The position numbers and the translations under genes were made by a program. From NCBI RefSeq assembly GCF_027111275.1, contig NZ_CP114286.1, forward strand, positions 3,892,501-3,956,500: a DNA stretch of 64,000 nucleotides, written 5' to 3'. Of the stretch, positions 8,383-18,022 are shown one piece after another. The first letter of the stretch is position 1. Each line of letters begins with the position of its first letter. The DNA comes from Flavobacterium luteolum (GTDB lineage: Bacteria; Bacteroidota; Bacteroidia; Flavobacteriales; Flavobacteriaceae). A model generated the notes under the pieces. It saw nothing but the letters and a program-made list of their open reading frames with translations. It did no database searches and was not told where the DNA came from.

Positions 8383-10455
8383 ATGAAATATTATTTAACA
8401 TTATTATCCTTTGTATTCTTTATTAGTTCAAGTGCTTTTTCGCAGGAAAAGGTGGTTAAGTATAAAGTATCAAGCGGTGAGACTATTAATCAGATTGCAC
8501 AGAAATTTAAAGTAACACCTTTTGATATTTATCAACTCAATCCTGACGCTCGAACAGGATTGGTGCCAAACTCTGTGCTTTTAATTCCAACAAAAACAGG
8601 GGAAGCAAAAAAAGAGGTTGTTGAAACTAAATCTGTAGCTTCAGGAAAAGAAATAATCCATGAAGTGCAGCCTAAAGAAACATTTTATAGCATTGAACAC
8701 AAGTACGGAATTTCAGATGAAGCTTTAAAAGCGGCAAATCCGTTTTTAGAAAAAACAGGAGTTCAGATTGGACAGAAACTAGTTATTCCTGCAAAAGGAA
8801 CAACTCCAAAAACAGCTGCCAAACCTACTAAAGAAAAAGGTGCTGAAAAATATGTTTACCATGATGTTCAGCCAAAAGAAACAAAATTTGGAATTGCAAA
8901 ACAGTACAATATGACTGTTGATGAATTGGAAAAACGCAATCCGGATATTGTTTCAAGCCTGCCAGTTGGTTACAGATTAACCATAAAAGGAACCGCACCA
9001 AAAACGGATAGCATTCCAGCAGAAACAATAAAACCTGCTGAAAGTAAAAAACCTGCTGAAGCTTCTAAAAAAGCAGTTACTTACATGGATTATCAGGTAA
9101 AGCCAAAAGAAACTTTTTATAGTTTAGGAAGAGTTTTTCATTTAACACAAGATGAATTAGTAGCCTTAAATCCGTCACTTTCTGAAGGTGTAAAAGAAGG
9201 AATGGTTTTGAAAGTTCCTGCTGGATACATAGCTCCTGCGCCAATTATAGCAGCACAAGTTCCTACTGAAAAACCAGCTGATTCTTCAATAAGCAAACCA
9301 ATGGAAACTACTGGGGGTGGAATTAAGATTGTCGATAAAGTAAAATCTACAGAAAACGAAAATGCAGAAATTGTAGAATTAACCAAAAAAAGAGGGATTA
9401 ACGAGCGTAAAAAAGTAGTTTTATTGCTTCCTTTTAATATGGCAAAAGTACAAAGCGATACGTCTGGAACGGCTAATAGAATTAAAAACGATAAGTTCTT
9501 AAATATGACTCTAGATTTTTATTCTGGAGCTTTGATGGCGATTGATTCTGCAAAAACATTGAAACTGCCAATTGATGTTGCTATTTACGATTCTCAAGAA
9601 ACTAAAACAACTTCTAATGTTGTAGGTTTAACTCCGAAACTTCAAGATGCAGATGCTGTAATTGGGCCATTTTACCAAAGTAACGCAGAAACGACAGCAA
9701 ACATGTTGCGTTCGTATAATGTTCCTGTAATTTCGCCTTTATCAAAAGATAGTGCCAATCCGATTGACAATTTATACCAAACAATACCTTCAAATGATGT
9801 GATTAGAAATTCGGTTTTTGATTATATGCGTTCTAAAAACGGTAATATTGTTGCGGTAGTAGACAAGAAAAAAGAATCGGTTATCAATTATATCAAACAA
9901 AATCAAAAAGGGGTGGCATTTGCTTCTTTGACTGAGACTGGCGGACTGGATGTCGCTAATCTAAAAAGTTTGTTGCTGCCAAATCGAATGAATTATGTTG
10001 TAATGGAAACAGGTAATACGGCAATGGTTAAAGCAACAATAAAAGCTCTACTTGATTCTCAGAAAACATGTCAGGTGCAATTGGTGATTTTGGAACCAAA
10101 TAGCACATTAGATACAGATGAAATTAGTTTTGATAATTTGGTAAAACTGAAATTAATGTATCCATCTGTTACTCGAGAGAGCGACGAACAGCCAGTTTTA
10201 ATTTATGAAAAGCAGTATCGTCTGAAAAACAAAGCTAATCCAACGACTTATGCAACGAGAGGTTTTGATGTGACATTTGACACTATGATGCGTTTGATGC
10301 AGGGAAAAACATTTCAGGAAACAGCTGACTTGATGACGACTCAGCAAGTAGATAATAAATTTCAATATTATAGAAAAGAAGATGGCGGACACGCTAATAA
10401 AGGCGTTTACATCTTATATTATGATAGTGACTTAACTTTAAAAGTAGCAAATTAA
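8383..10455 (+). CDS. LysM-repeat protein with periplasmic binding protein (type 1) domain
   Basis: A 690-residue exported protein (signal peptide ending AFSQ). It has four LysM domains at about 25-70, 92-137, 156-200 and 230-277, separated by Lys/Pro/Ala linkers. From about residue 335 (ERKKVVLLLPFNMAKVQ) to the end is a type 1 periplasmic-binding fold like that of ABC solute receptors, with DAVIGPFYQSNAETTANMLRSYNVPVISPLS as signature. No ABC permease is nearby, so it is more likely a cell-wall sensor or a regulator of wall synthesis (compare the C-terminal fold of LpoA) than a transporter subunit; this is inference. Its stop codon overlaps the start of the OsmC gene. Confidence 0.87.
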   Translation: MKYYLTLLSFVFFISSSAFSQEKVVKYKVSSGETINQIAQKFKVTPFDIYQLNPDARTGLVPNSVLLIPTKTGEAKKEVVETKSVASGKEIIHEVQPKETFYSIEHKYGISDEALKAANPFLEKTGVQIGQKLVIPAKGTTPKTAAKPTKEKGAEKYVYHDVQPKETKFGIAKQYNMTVDELEKRNPDIVSSLPVGYRLTIKGTAPKTDSIPAETIKPAESKKPAEASKKAVTYMDYQVKPKETFYSLGRVFHLTQDELVALNPSLSEGVKEGMVLKVPAGYIAPAPIIAAQVPTEKPADSSISKPMETTGGGIKIVDKVKSTENENAEIVELTKKRGINERKKVVLLLPFNMAKVQSDTSGTANRIKNDKFLNMTLDFYSGALMAIDSAKTLKLPIDVAIYDSQETKTTSNVVGLTPKLQDADAVIGPFYQSNAETTANMLRSYNVPVISPLSKDSANPIDNLYQTIPSNDVIRNSVFDYMRSKNGNIVAVVDKKKESVINYIKQNQKGVAFASLTETGGLDVANLKSLLLPNRMNYVVMETGNTAMVKATIKALLDSQKTCQVQLVILEPNSTLDTDEISFDNLVKLKLMYPSVTRESDEQPVLIYEKQYRLKNKANPTTYATRGFDVTFDTMMRLMQGKTFQETADLMTTQQVDNKFQYYRKEDGGHANKGVYILYYDSDLTLKVAN

Positions 10456-10856
10456 TGACATCAAAAGTAACCTATTTAGGAGATTTAAGAACAAGTTCAA
10501 TTCACGTGCAATCAGGAAGCGAAATCATTTCTGACGCACCAGTAGATAATAACGGAAAAGGAGAAGCATTTTCTCCCACAGATACTGTAGCAAACGCATT
10601 AGCAAGTTGCATGATGACAATTATGGGAATCAAAGCTCGTGATTTAGAAGTTGATTTTGTTGGTTCAACAGCAGAAGTAACTAAAATTATGAATGCAGAA
10701 CCTAGAAGAATTGGAGCAATCGAAATTGTATTTCAAATGAAAAGCAACGCTGACGAAAAAAGCAAAACTATTTTAGAACGTGCTGCAATGACTTGTCCAG
10801 TTTTTCTAAGTTTAAGCAGTGAAATCGAAAAGAAAATTACGTTCAACTGGAATTAA
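10455..10856 (+). CDS. OsmC family protein
   Basis: A 133-residue protein of the OsmC/Ohr family, thiol peroxidases that reduce organic hydroperoxides. The central helix carries ANALASCMMTIMGIKARDLE with the first redox Cys, and the second Cys is in ERAAMTCPVFLSLS, so both catalytic cysteines are present. The start codon overlaps the upstream LysM gene stop by one base (TAATG), which implies translational coupling. A terminator follows at 10877. Confidence 0.92.
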   Translation: MTSKVTYLGDLRTSSIHVQSGSEIISDAPVDNNGKGEAFSPTDTVANALASCMMTIMGIKARDLEVDFVGSTAEVTKIMNAEPRRIGAIEIVFQMKSNADEKSKTILERAAMTCPVFLSLSSEIEKKITFNWN

Positions 10857-10876
10857 TTTTTTATCAAAAATAAAAG

Positions 10877-10905
10877 AAGCCATCTGAGAAAATCAGGTGG
10901 CTTTT
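10877..10905 (+). terminator. Intrinsic terminator after the OsmC gene
   Basis: AAGCCATCTGA pairs with TCAGGTGGCTT (one mismatch) around a short A-rich loop and runs into TTTTTG. Confidence 0.8.
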
Positions 10906-10930
10906 TTGTTTTACGAATTGTCTAAAACAG

Positions 10931-10962
10931 ACAAGAGAGCAACATCTACTTTGCTCTCTTGT
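10931..10962 (-). terminator. Stem-loop after the GH109-type gene
   Basis: ACAAGAGAGCAA (10931-10942) pairs perfectly with TTGCTCTCTTGT (10951-10962) across an 8-nt loop. On the minus strand it follows the stop at 10988 and is followed by a short TGTTTTAG tract, so it probably ends the leftward PUL transcript. Confidence 0.65.
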
Positions 10963-10987
10963 CCCCACTTTAACTAACCAATAATAT

Positions 10988-12367
10988 TTATTCTGAAAAC
11001 TCTAATTTTTTAAGTTTGTTCCAGCCTCCGCGAGTAAAATCTGGGATTTCAACAGGTGCTGAATTATGGTCTAATGAAATTTCAGTTAATGGGCCAAGGC
11101 AAGACCATTCGGCTAAATCGTAAACGTCCATGTCAAGCGGAAGTCCTTTTTGAAGGCAGTGAATTAAACGATAATCCATAATAAAATCCATTCCGCCGTG
11201 ACCGCCTACTTTTTTGGCTTGTTCTTCAATTCCTTTGGCAATTGGGTGTTTGTATTTTTCCATCAATGCTTTTTTCACTTCTTCTGGAACAAAAGAATGA
11301 GCACTTAATTTTTCGTGATTTGGTTTTACGTCATCACCTAATTCTTTTCCATCCAAAGCATAACCTTCTAATGGATATTTGTTGGCAAATCCTTTTGTAC
11401 CGCTCAACTGATACATTCTGCTGTAGGGACGAGGAGAAGTCACATCATGCTGAATTTGGATTGTTTTTCCGTTTTCAGTACGAATCATTGTCATCGTGTG
11501 ATCTCCATTTCTAAAATCTTTAATTTCCTGTCCTGATTTTTCTTTAATGTAAGCAGGATTTCCCACGGCTTTTGTATCCATAGAAACTAAGAAATTCATT
11601 TTGTCACCACGGTGAATATTTAGTGCCTGACACGCAGGCCCCATACCGTGTGTCGCATAAACATCACCGCGGTGTTTGATGTTGTAATCCATTCTCCAGT
11701 TGTTCCAGTATTCTCCCCAAAAAGGCTGTAAACCATGAATATAAGAACCTTCTGCATGTAAAATTTCGCCAAAAACACCTTGTTGTGCCATGTTTAATGT
11801 TGTTAATTCGAAGAAATCGTAAACGCAGTTTTCCAATTGCATACAATGTTTTCTCGTTTTTTCCGAAGTGTCGATCAGTTCCCAGATTTCTTTCATAGTT
11901 AAAGCGCCAGGAACTTCTATTGCAACGTGTTTTCCATCTTTCATAGCCTGAACTCCAATTATAGCATGATGTTTCCAATCTGTGGCAATATATACTAAAT
12001 CTACGTTTGGCAAGGCCGTTACTTTTCTCCAAGCATTTTCGTCACCGTAGAATTCTTGTGCTTTTGGAAAACCTGCTTTCGTTAAAATCTCATTTGATTT
12101 TGCAGTATTTTCTTGAGTCATGTCGCACAACGCTACAATTTCTACACCCGGAATATGTGTCATACGTTCTACCGCGCCAGGTCCACGCATTCCAAGTCCG
12201 ATGAAAGCAACACGAACGGTTGGAATTGGATCTGCGGCCATTCTCAATACATCTTGCTGTCCTTTGGCACGTGCAGGAGTTTTAGTCTTAATCATTTGTG
12301 CAGAGGCAATTGTCCATCCGAACAAAAGAAAAAGGATTGTTATAGGTTTTAAGAAAGTGATTTTCAT
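10988..12367 (-). CDS. Gfo/Idh/MocA-fold glycosidase, GH109-like (alpha-N-acetylgalactosaminidase family)
   Basis: A 459-residue exported protein (signal peptide ending ASAQ at 24). The N-terminal Rossmann domain has the NAD motif GLGMRG at 57-62 and YIATDWKHHAIIGVQAM, KHVAIEVPGAL; the catalytic half has LENCVYDFFEL, GSYIHGLQPF, GDVYATHGMGP and GGHGGMDFIMDYR. These are the hallmarks I associate with GH109, which uses bound NAD+ in a redox-elimination mechanism to remove alpha-GalNAc from glycoproteins and blood group A antigen. The export signal separates it from cytosolic dehydrogenases of the same fold. It is the last gene of the leftward PUL arm. Alternative: another specificity within the GH109-like clade. 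Confidence 0.85.
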   Translation of the reverse strand: MKITFLKPITILFLLFGWTIASAQMIKTKTPARAKGQQDVLRMAADPIPTVRVAFIGLGMRGPGAVERMTHIPGVEIVALCDMTQENTAKSNEILTKAGFPKAQEFYGDENAWRKVTALPNVDLVYIATDWKHHAIIGVQAMKDGKHVAIEVPGALTMKEIWELIDTSEKTRKHCMQLENCVYDFFELTTLNMAQQGVFGEILHAEGSYIHGLQPFWGEYWNNWRMDYNIKHRGDVYATHGMGPACQALNIHRGDKMNFLVSMDTKAVGNPAYIKEKSGQEIKDFRNGDHTMTMIRTENGKTIQIQHDVTSPRPYSRMYQLSGTKGFANKYPLEGYALDGKELGDDVKPNHEKLSAHSFVPEEVKKALMEKYKHPIAKGIEEQAKKVGGHGGMDFIMDYRLIHCLQKGLPLDMDVYDLAEWSCLGPLTEISLDHNSAPVEIPDFTRGGWNKLKKLEFSE

Positions 12368-12398
12368 GAGTGATTATTGTTAGATAATTTTTTAAAAT

Positions 12399-12429
12399 AA
12401 CCTCTCTAATGAACCAAATTAGAGAGGTT
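12399..12429 (-). terminator. Stem-loop between the M1 peptidase and GH109-type genes
   Basis: AACCTCTCTAAT (12399-12410) pairs with ATTAGAGAGGTT (12418-12429), a perfect 12-bp stem. The downstream T tract on the minus strand is broken, so it may be a partial terminator or a processing site within the operon. Confidence 0.6.
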
Positions 12430-12464
12430 TTCAAAAACAAAACAGATTCTAAGAATTCCTATAA

Positions 12465-14648
12465 TTATTTTTGACTACTAAATCTTTTCATTAAAGGCGT
12501 TACATGTTTTTTGGTATCGTCATCTAATGAAGCCAATGCTTTATCTGCTTCGGCTGGTGCGTATTTTGTTAATCCCGCTAATCCTGCTGCAATTACGTTG
12601 TATGATTGTTCTTTAAGGCTTTCGTCCATCAATGCTTTATAAGAAGCATCTCCTGTTGAAGCTAATTTTACAATAGCATTTGCTCTTGCAATAGTTTTTT
12701 TGTCATTTTTAGCAATATCAAGAAGCGTTTTTAAAACCTGATCTTTGTTTTGTTTTTCATTTAAATCAATTGCTTTGATACTCAATACTCTTAAATCTTC
12801 TTGAGGATCTTTTAAGCCTTCTAGTAAAATAAGCTGGGATTCCTGACTTCTATCTTTTGAAGCAAATTTTATAGCTTCAATTCGGTTATAATACGATGGT
12901 GCATTTTTATATTGATAAAGATAATCAGCAGCCGTTTTTTTATCGACATTCATTTCTCCAACTAAGATTTTATCTGGATCTAAATCAATAAATTCAGGTT
13001 TTGAAGGAAGATCAAAACTGAAACTTTGTTGTCTTTTATCAATTAAAATATCCTTTCTGATTTTAGTTCCGTTTACGTAAAAATCAACTTTTAAAGGTAG
13101 TGTAAAGGTTTGCACCGAACTATCTTGCGATTGACTTATTGTAATGGTAACTTTTCCATTAGCGTATTTATAAGTCACATCCAGAATCGGACTTCCAGCA
13201 TTATAATACCATTGATCGAAATATGGCAACCAGTCTTTTCCAGTCACTTCTTCCATCGATAAACGCAACTGATGCGGTTCGCCAGATTTATATGCATTTG
13301 TAGTCAAATAATGATTTAGACCTTTAAAAAAGGCTTCATCACCCATTTGATTTTTCATGGCATATAAAATAATTGAACCTTTAGAATAGCTGATATTATC
13401 AAACATATCATCTGCGTTTCTGTAATGAAAACGTGCTAAAATAGGGCTGTCACCATTTTTTTGAGAACGTAAATAATTCTGCAATTTTTCATAACGAGAT
13501 CTGTCTTCACCATCTTGTCCGGCATCGTGTCCGTGCCAAAGCACTTCTCCAAAAGTGGCAAACGATTCATTCATGGTTAAGTTTGACCAAGATTCAGCCG
13601 TTACATAATCGCCAAACCATTGGTGAAAAAGCTCGTGAGCAATGGTGCTTTCTTGATTATCATCTAATAATTCTCGTTCTGTTTTCTGAACATATTCGCC
13701 ATGAACAGTTGCAGAAGTATTTTCCATCGCACCTCCAAAATAGTCTTTCACCACAATTTGCGAATATTTTGCCCAAGGATATTCTACACCAAGCATTTTG
13801 CTGTAAAAATTCATCATATCTGGCGTTTTATAAAAAATCTGTTTGGCATATGGTGCATATTTAGGTTCTAAATAATAGCTGACTTCTTTACCGTTATAAG
13901 AATCTTTATAGATTTTAAAATCACCAACGGCCATCATAAACAAATAAGGCGCATTTGGCTGTTCCATTTTCCAGATATCAGTTCTTGTCCCGTCTTTATT
14001 TACTTTTTGGGAGGTTAATTTACCGTTTGAAAGTGTCGTATATTTTGCCTCAACAGTCATCGCAATTTCAGAAGTTGTTTTCTGATTTGGTTTGTCAATT
14101 GTTGGGAACCAGCAAGAAGAAGCTTCTGTTTCGCCTTGTGTCCATATTTGTGTTGGTTTGTCACCTTTTCCGTCAGGATTAATAAAATACAATCCGTTTG
14201 AGTTGGTAATCGATTCGCCTGCTTTACTTTTCAGTTCTGCTGGTTTTGCAGTATAATTAATGAAAATCGTATACTTTTCTGTGCTTTTGTATTTTCTGTT
14301 TAAAGCGATTGAAAGTTCTTCGTTATCGTATTTGTATTGCAACGGAATGCTTTTTTTACCGTCAATAATGGCGATTTCTTTGAAATCCATTCCTTTTGCA
14401 TCCAACTTAAGCGAATCAGTTGCATAGAAATGAGGTTTTAAAGTAATCCATTCCTTTCCGTACAAATAACGTTTTCCGTAATCGAAAGAAACTTCCAGTT
14501 TGGTATGAATTAAATCGTGTGTTTTTAATGGAGTAGCGCGGTAAATAGATAATTCATCAACCTTTTCTGCTTTGTTTTGTGCCTCAATTTTTGGACTCAT
14601 CAAAACGACAAGACCTAAAAAAGTATATTTTAAAAAATGGTTTTTCAT
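12465..14648 (-). CDS. M1 family metallo-aminopeptidase, exported
   Basis: A 727-residue enzyme that removes N-terminal amino acids from peptides. Motifs are the exopeptidase loop GGAMEN at about 306-310 and the zinc site HELFH at 338-342 with Glu361 (NESF). The C-terminal third is HEAT-like. The start at 14648 is preferred because it begins the signal peptide (MKNHFLKYTFLGLVVLMSPKIEAQ); an in-frame start at 14717 would overlap the upstream gene. It follows the DUF5107-TPR gene by 22 bp and lies in a PUL, which suggests the substrate includes peptide, such as a glycoprotein. Confidence 0.93.
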   Translation of the reverse strand: MKNHFLKYTFLGLVVLMSPKIEAQNKAEKVDELSIYRATPLKTHDLIHTKLEVSFDYGKRYLYGKEWITLKPHFYATDSLKLDAKGMDFKEIAIIDGKKSIPLQYKYDNEELSIALNRKYKSTEKYTIFINYTAKPAELKSKAGESITNSNGLYFINPDGKGDKPTQIWTQGETEASSCWFPTIDKPNQKTTSEIAMTVEAKYTTLSNGKLTSQKVNKDGTRTDIWKMEQPNAPYLFMMAVGDFKIYKDSYNGKEVSYYLEPKYAPYAKQIFYKTPDMMNFYSKMLGVEYPWAKYSQIVVKDYFGGAMENTSATVHGEYVQKTERELLDDNQESTIAHELFHQWFGDYVTAESWSNLTMNESFATFGEVLWHGHDAGQDGEDRSRYEKLQNYLRSQKNGDSPILARFHYRNADDMFDNISYSKGSIILYAMKNQMGDEAFFKGLNHYLTTNAYKSGEPHQLRLSMEEVTGKDWLPYFDQWYYNAGSPILDVTYKYANGKVTITISQSQDSSVQTFTLPLKVDFYVNGTKIRKDILIDKRQQSFSFDLPSKPEFIDLDPDKILVGEMNVDKKTAADYLYQYKNAPSYYNRIEAIKFASKDRSQESQLILLEGLKDPQEDLRVLSIKAIDLNEKQNKDQVLKTLLDIAKNDKKTIARANAIVKLASTGDASYKALMDESLKEQSYNVIAAGLAGLTKYAPAEADKALASLDDDTKKHVTPLMKRFSSQK

Positions 14649-14670
14649 TTTTATTTTTTTTGAAAGTTCT

Positions 14671-17600
14671 TTACAATTTTTCGATAATTCTAACTTCGCC
14701 GTCTTTTTCATCTTCACTCAAAATATTCGATGGTTTTTTCGTGTAAGACAATAAAGTCCACTGCACTATTTTATTTGCTGGATATAAATCTGCCTGAGTT
14801 TTAATCCATTTTTCTGCCTCTTGTGAAGAAGACGTTTTCTCAATTGCCCAAGCCGAAACAAGGTTGTTCGCCGGAAGGAAATTCATAACCGTATTATCCA
14901 CTACAGGACGGAAAGCGACAATTTTATCTAAAGATTTAGAAGCCATTTCTTTATTTCCAAGACTGTTGTAGCATTGATAATCCAGCCAGTTTTCTAGTCT
15001 TTCATCTATGTTTTCGTCATACGGTTTTCCAACGCCTAAATTCTCTGGAAACAATTTGGCATCTGAAATAAATTGTAATGCTTTTTTGTATTGCTTGTTT
15101 TTGATTTCTGCTAAAGCCTGCATCAATTTAGCTTCGTGATACAATTGTCTTCCTGCTGTTGCGCCTTCAAACGGAAGGATTTGCAATTTGGTCAAGAACG
15201 AATCGGCTTCGCGGTATTTTTTATTTAGCAATAAAGTTTTAGCATACAGCATTCCAATCAAATAATTGTCTTGATGTTTTTTATAGAAAGATTCAGCCGT
15301 TGTAAGCGCTTTATCAAATTGTTTTTGAGCGATATAATGTTCCGCAAGCATTTTATGGTATCTCCAGCCTTGCGGATCCAATTTTATAGCTTGCTGAAGA
15401 CTTGCCAATACTATTGAAGCATCGTCTTTAAACAAAGAAGCTTTTGCGCCATAAAAAGCTGGATCGATTGGTTTTGCACCGCATTCTGAAAACAATCTTT
15501 TAGCTTCTGAAATACTGTTACGATTCCATTCAATTAATCCTAAATGATATTTTAATTGGTATTGATCATTTGTTTTAATTAATGATTTTAAAATTTCAGC
15601 AGTTTCATTTCTAAAAGGGAAACTAGTTCCAGGTTTGATTTTGCTTACATCAACAGGTTTGTTTTCTAAAAAGGCTTTCCAATAAATAATTTCAGCACTT
15701 GGTTCTGCAATAGAAAACACTTTTAAAGCTTCTTCTTTACGACTTATATTATTATACCAGATTCCTAATTCAAGAAAAGTTTGTTCTGGCATTTCGTTTT
15801 GAATGGCAGCGACAAATGCATTTTTTGAATCGTTTGAATTGTTCGAAAGGTATTTTTCAAAATCAGCAAAATGATTCAGCGGATCCAATTTTGTAATGGT
15901 TTTTAAAACTGAATTTGCTTTATCGGAATTATTTTGAAGACGATATAAAACCGCTAAAACCTGTAAACCTTCTATGTTGTATTGATTGAATATCAAGCTT
16001 TTTTCAGCATATTCAACCGCTTTTGAAAGATCGTTTTCGGCCAAATAAATTTTGCTTAAAGCAGTATAAGCTGGACTGCGAAATTCGACACTTGCAGCCG
16101 CAATGTCAAAACCATCTTTTGCATCGGTATTATTTCCTAAATGGAAATTAGCCAAAGCATAAAAATAATTACCCGCAGGATCATAAGTGTCTATCGATAA
16201 AGCTTTACTTGCCGAATTTACAGCCGCTTTGTAATCTAATTTTCTGATTTGCAAAGAAGCCAATGCAGAAAGAGCAGGAGCGTAGTTAGCATCTAATTTT
16301 ATACAGGCATTTAGTTTTTCTTCGGCAAGTACATAATCTTTAAAACTGATGTAATTTTTCCCCTGCAAATACAATCCATAAACCGAATTATGATCAAAAT
16401 CTTTTGGAATTTCTACAGGGCGATTGATGTTTCCATCTTCTGGAGCAGAATTCCAAACCAATTTATTGCCGCCCAAAACAAATTTCAATTTATTAGAATC
16501 AACTTTTATTTGAATTGAATCTTTAAAAGTTTGCATCGTATTCAGTGCAATATCTTTAGAATATACTTTTTTGTCATTTTCAAAAACTTCAATTTTTTCG
16601 TTTAATTTTTGAAGCGGAGAAAAATAGATTTTCAGCCAGCCGTTTTCGTTTTTGATATTTACAGAACCATAATTATTCGCTTTCACAAAACCTTTTGTCT
16701 GTTTTACAGGAAACCAATATTCTGTCCAGGTATCGGTTTGATATGGTGCGAATGAACGCTGTTTGAAAGGTGTAAGATTACTGCCTTCGCTCGCCTGATT
16801 AAACAATCTACCGCTTTGCACTTCTACATATTGTCCGTCAGTATCGGTTAATAATTTTTCCCAAATCATTCCTTGTTGCGACAATCCCCAAATCCAGATT
16901 TTTTTGCCCGGTTTATCGTCGTGATTGCCGTATCTTCCCATTCCGAAATCTTCGTCATGGTAATATCCGCCAAAGAAATCATCGTATTTCCCGAAAACAT
17001 GATACGATTTGTAACCGCCAAAATTGTTGTTTTTGTAGAAAGATAAATCTTTGCCGTTTTCTTTGTCAATTGGCCATGCATGGTAATCTCCGTTATGACC
17101 AATATAAGTTTGTCCTGGATAAATAAACTGCAGATTTTCGGCCGCTTTAATTCCCGTATTCATCCAAGTATAGTAAGGCTGTTCGAATTCGGTTGTGTTA
17201 GACCAAAACGAATTTGTGGTAAAATACGCTTTATCTTTTGGCAGATTGATGTCTAATTTCCAAGAAGTTCTTGTCAATAAATCTAAAACCCCAATAACGC
17301 AGCTGATGCTTCCGTCTTCTCGGTTTATGATTTTATAATCGACGGGAGTTGCGCAGTTTGGCGTATGGCCTATAATTCCGTAATTGCCTTCAACACCGCC
17401 GCTTGTCCACGGTCCGCGCATGGCAATGTCTCTAAATTTTACCACATGATTGTTGTAAACGATGTCTTTTCCTGTAGATTTTTCTATAGCCGACCAGACT
17501 TTTCCACCAATTTCTGGTAGAATCATCAGTTTGATATAATCGTTTTCAATTTCGATTACTTTCCATTCTTTCTGAATCGGTTTATCGGTAAAACCATCAA

Positions 17601-17766
17601 AACGGAAATACGGATAAAACTTGGTATCTGGTTTCGGAATCGGATCAGGATCTGAGAACGGATATGTTGTAAATACTTTTTTGTATTCTTTTATAGTGGG
17701 TTTGTTTTGTGCTGAGACAAAAAGGCTTCCAAGGAGTAAAAAGGATAGTAGTGGTCTAAATTTCAT
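14671..17766 (-). CDS. DUF5107 domain and TPR repeat protein, exported
   Basis: A 1031-residue protein with a signal peptide (MKFRPLLSFLLLGSLFVSAQ). Residues about 45-360 match the DUF5107 domain, a probable galactose-mutarotase-like beta sandwich (ENDYIKLMILPEIGGKVWSA, WTSGGVEGNYGIIGHTPN). From about 450 onward it is an array of tetratricopeptide repeats (for example KNYISFKDYVLAEEKLNACI and repeats around 550-650 and 800-900). DUF5107-TPR proteins are common in Bacteroidota glycan loci and may act on or bind sugars, but the activity is not established as far as I know. It shares an operon with the M1 peptidase, and a repeat-filled 256-bp gap separates it from the upstream hydrolase. Confidence 0.85.
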   Translation of the reverse strand: MKFRPLLSFLLLGSLFVSAQNKPTIKEYKKVFTTYPFSDPDPIPKPDTKFYPYFRFDGFTDKPIQKEWKVIEIENDYIKLMILPEIGGKVWSAIEKSTGKDIVYNNHVVKFRDIAMRGPWTSGGVEGNYGIIGHTPNCATPVDYKIINREDGSISCVIGVLDLLTRTSWKLDINLPKDKAYFTTNSFWSNTTEFEQPYYTWMNTGIKAAENLQFIYPGQTYIGHNGDYHAWPIDKENGKDLSFYKNNNFGGYKSYHVFGKYDDFFGGYYHDEDFGMGRYGNHDDKPGKKIWIWGLSQQGMIWEKLLTDTDGQYVEVQSGRLFNQASEGSNLTPFKQRSFAPYQTDTWTEYWFPVKQTKGFVKANNYGSVNIKNENGWLKIYFSPLQKLNEKIEVFENDKKVYSKDIALNTMQTFKDSIQIKVDSNKLKFVLGGNKLVWNSAPEDGNINRPVEIPKDFDHNSVYGLYLQGKNYISFKDYVLAEEKLNACIKLDANYAPALSALASLQIRKLDYKAAVNSASKALSIDTYDPAGNYFYALANFHLGNNTDAKDGFDIAAASVEFRSPAYTALSKIYLAENDLSKAVEYAEKSLIFNQYNIEGLQVLAVLYRLQNNSDKANSVLKTITKLDPLNHFADFEKYLSNNSNDSKNAFVAAIQNEMPEQTFLELGIWYNNISRKEEALKVFSIAEPSAEIIYWKAFLENKPVDVSKIKPGTSFPFRNETAEILKSLIKTNDQYQLKYHLGLIEWNRNSISEAKRLFSECGAKPIDPAFYGAKASLFKDDASIVLASLQQAIKLDPQGWRYHKMLAEHYIAQKQFDKALTTAESFYKKHQDNYLIGMLYAKTLLLNKKYREADSFLTKLQILPFEGATAGRQLYHEAKLMQALAEIKNKQYKKALQFISDAKLFPENLGVGKPYDENIDERLENWLDYQCYNSLGNKEMASKSLDKIVAFRPVVDNTVMNFLPANNLVSAWAIEKTSSSQEAEKWIKTQADLYPANKIVQWTLLSYTKKPSNILSEDEKDGEVRIIEKL

Positions 17767-17797
17767 GGTGGAGAGCTAGTTTTTGTGGTTGTTTTTT

Positions 17798-17880
17798 TGC
17801 CACAGATTACACAGATTAAAATGATTTTTTTTAATCTGTGTGGACAAATTAATCTGTGTTAATCTGTGAAATCTGTGGCA
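17798..17880. repeat. CCACAGATT-family inverted repeat
   Basis: The arm TGCCACAGATTACACAGATT (17798-17817) and its inverted partner ending at 17880 match at 21 of 22 positions. The interior repeats AATCTGTG three times. Related elements lie at 53321-53423 (full) and 36754-36792 (half). Confidence 0.8.
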
Positions 17881-17894
17881 TTATTTTTTTAAGC

Positions 17895-18003
17895 TTTTTT
17901 GTCATTTCGACGAAGGAGAAATCTTCGTGAGAAACTCCGCAAAGTATATCGTCAATCTTTGTCGATCTACTAGTGTGATTCCTCGTTCCTCGGAATGACA
18001 AAT
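17895..18003. repeat. MITE-like 110-bp repeat, diverged copy
   Basis: It starts TTTTTGTCATTTCGACG and GAAGGAGAAATCTTC, continues with AACTCCGCA and CAATCTTTGTCGA, and ends GGAATGACAAAT. The left arm and these interior blocks are shared with the copy at 62618-62727. The right arm has drifted, so the ends pair only over about the outer 10-14 bp. Confidence 0.8.
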
Positions 18004-18022
18004 AAAATGCTGTAATTGTTGA

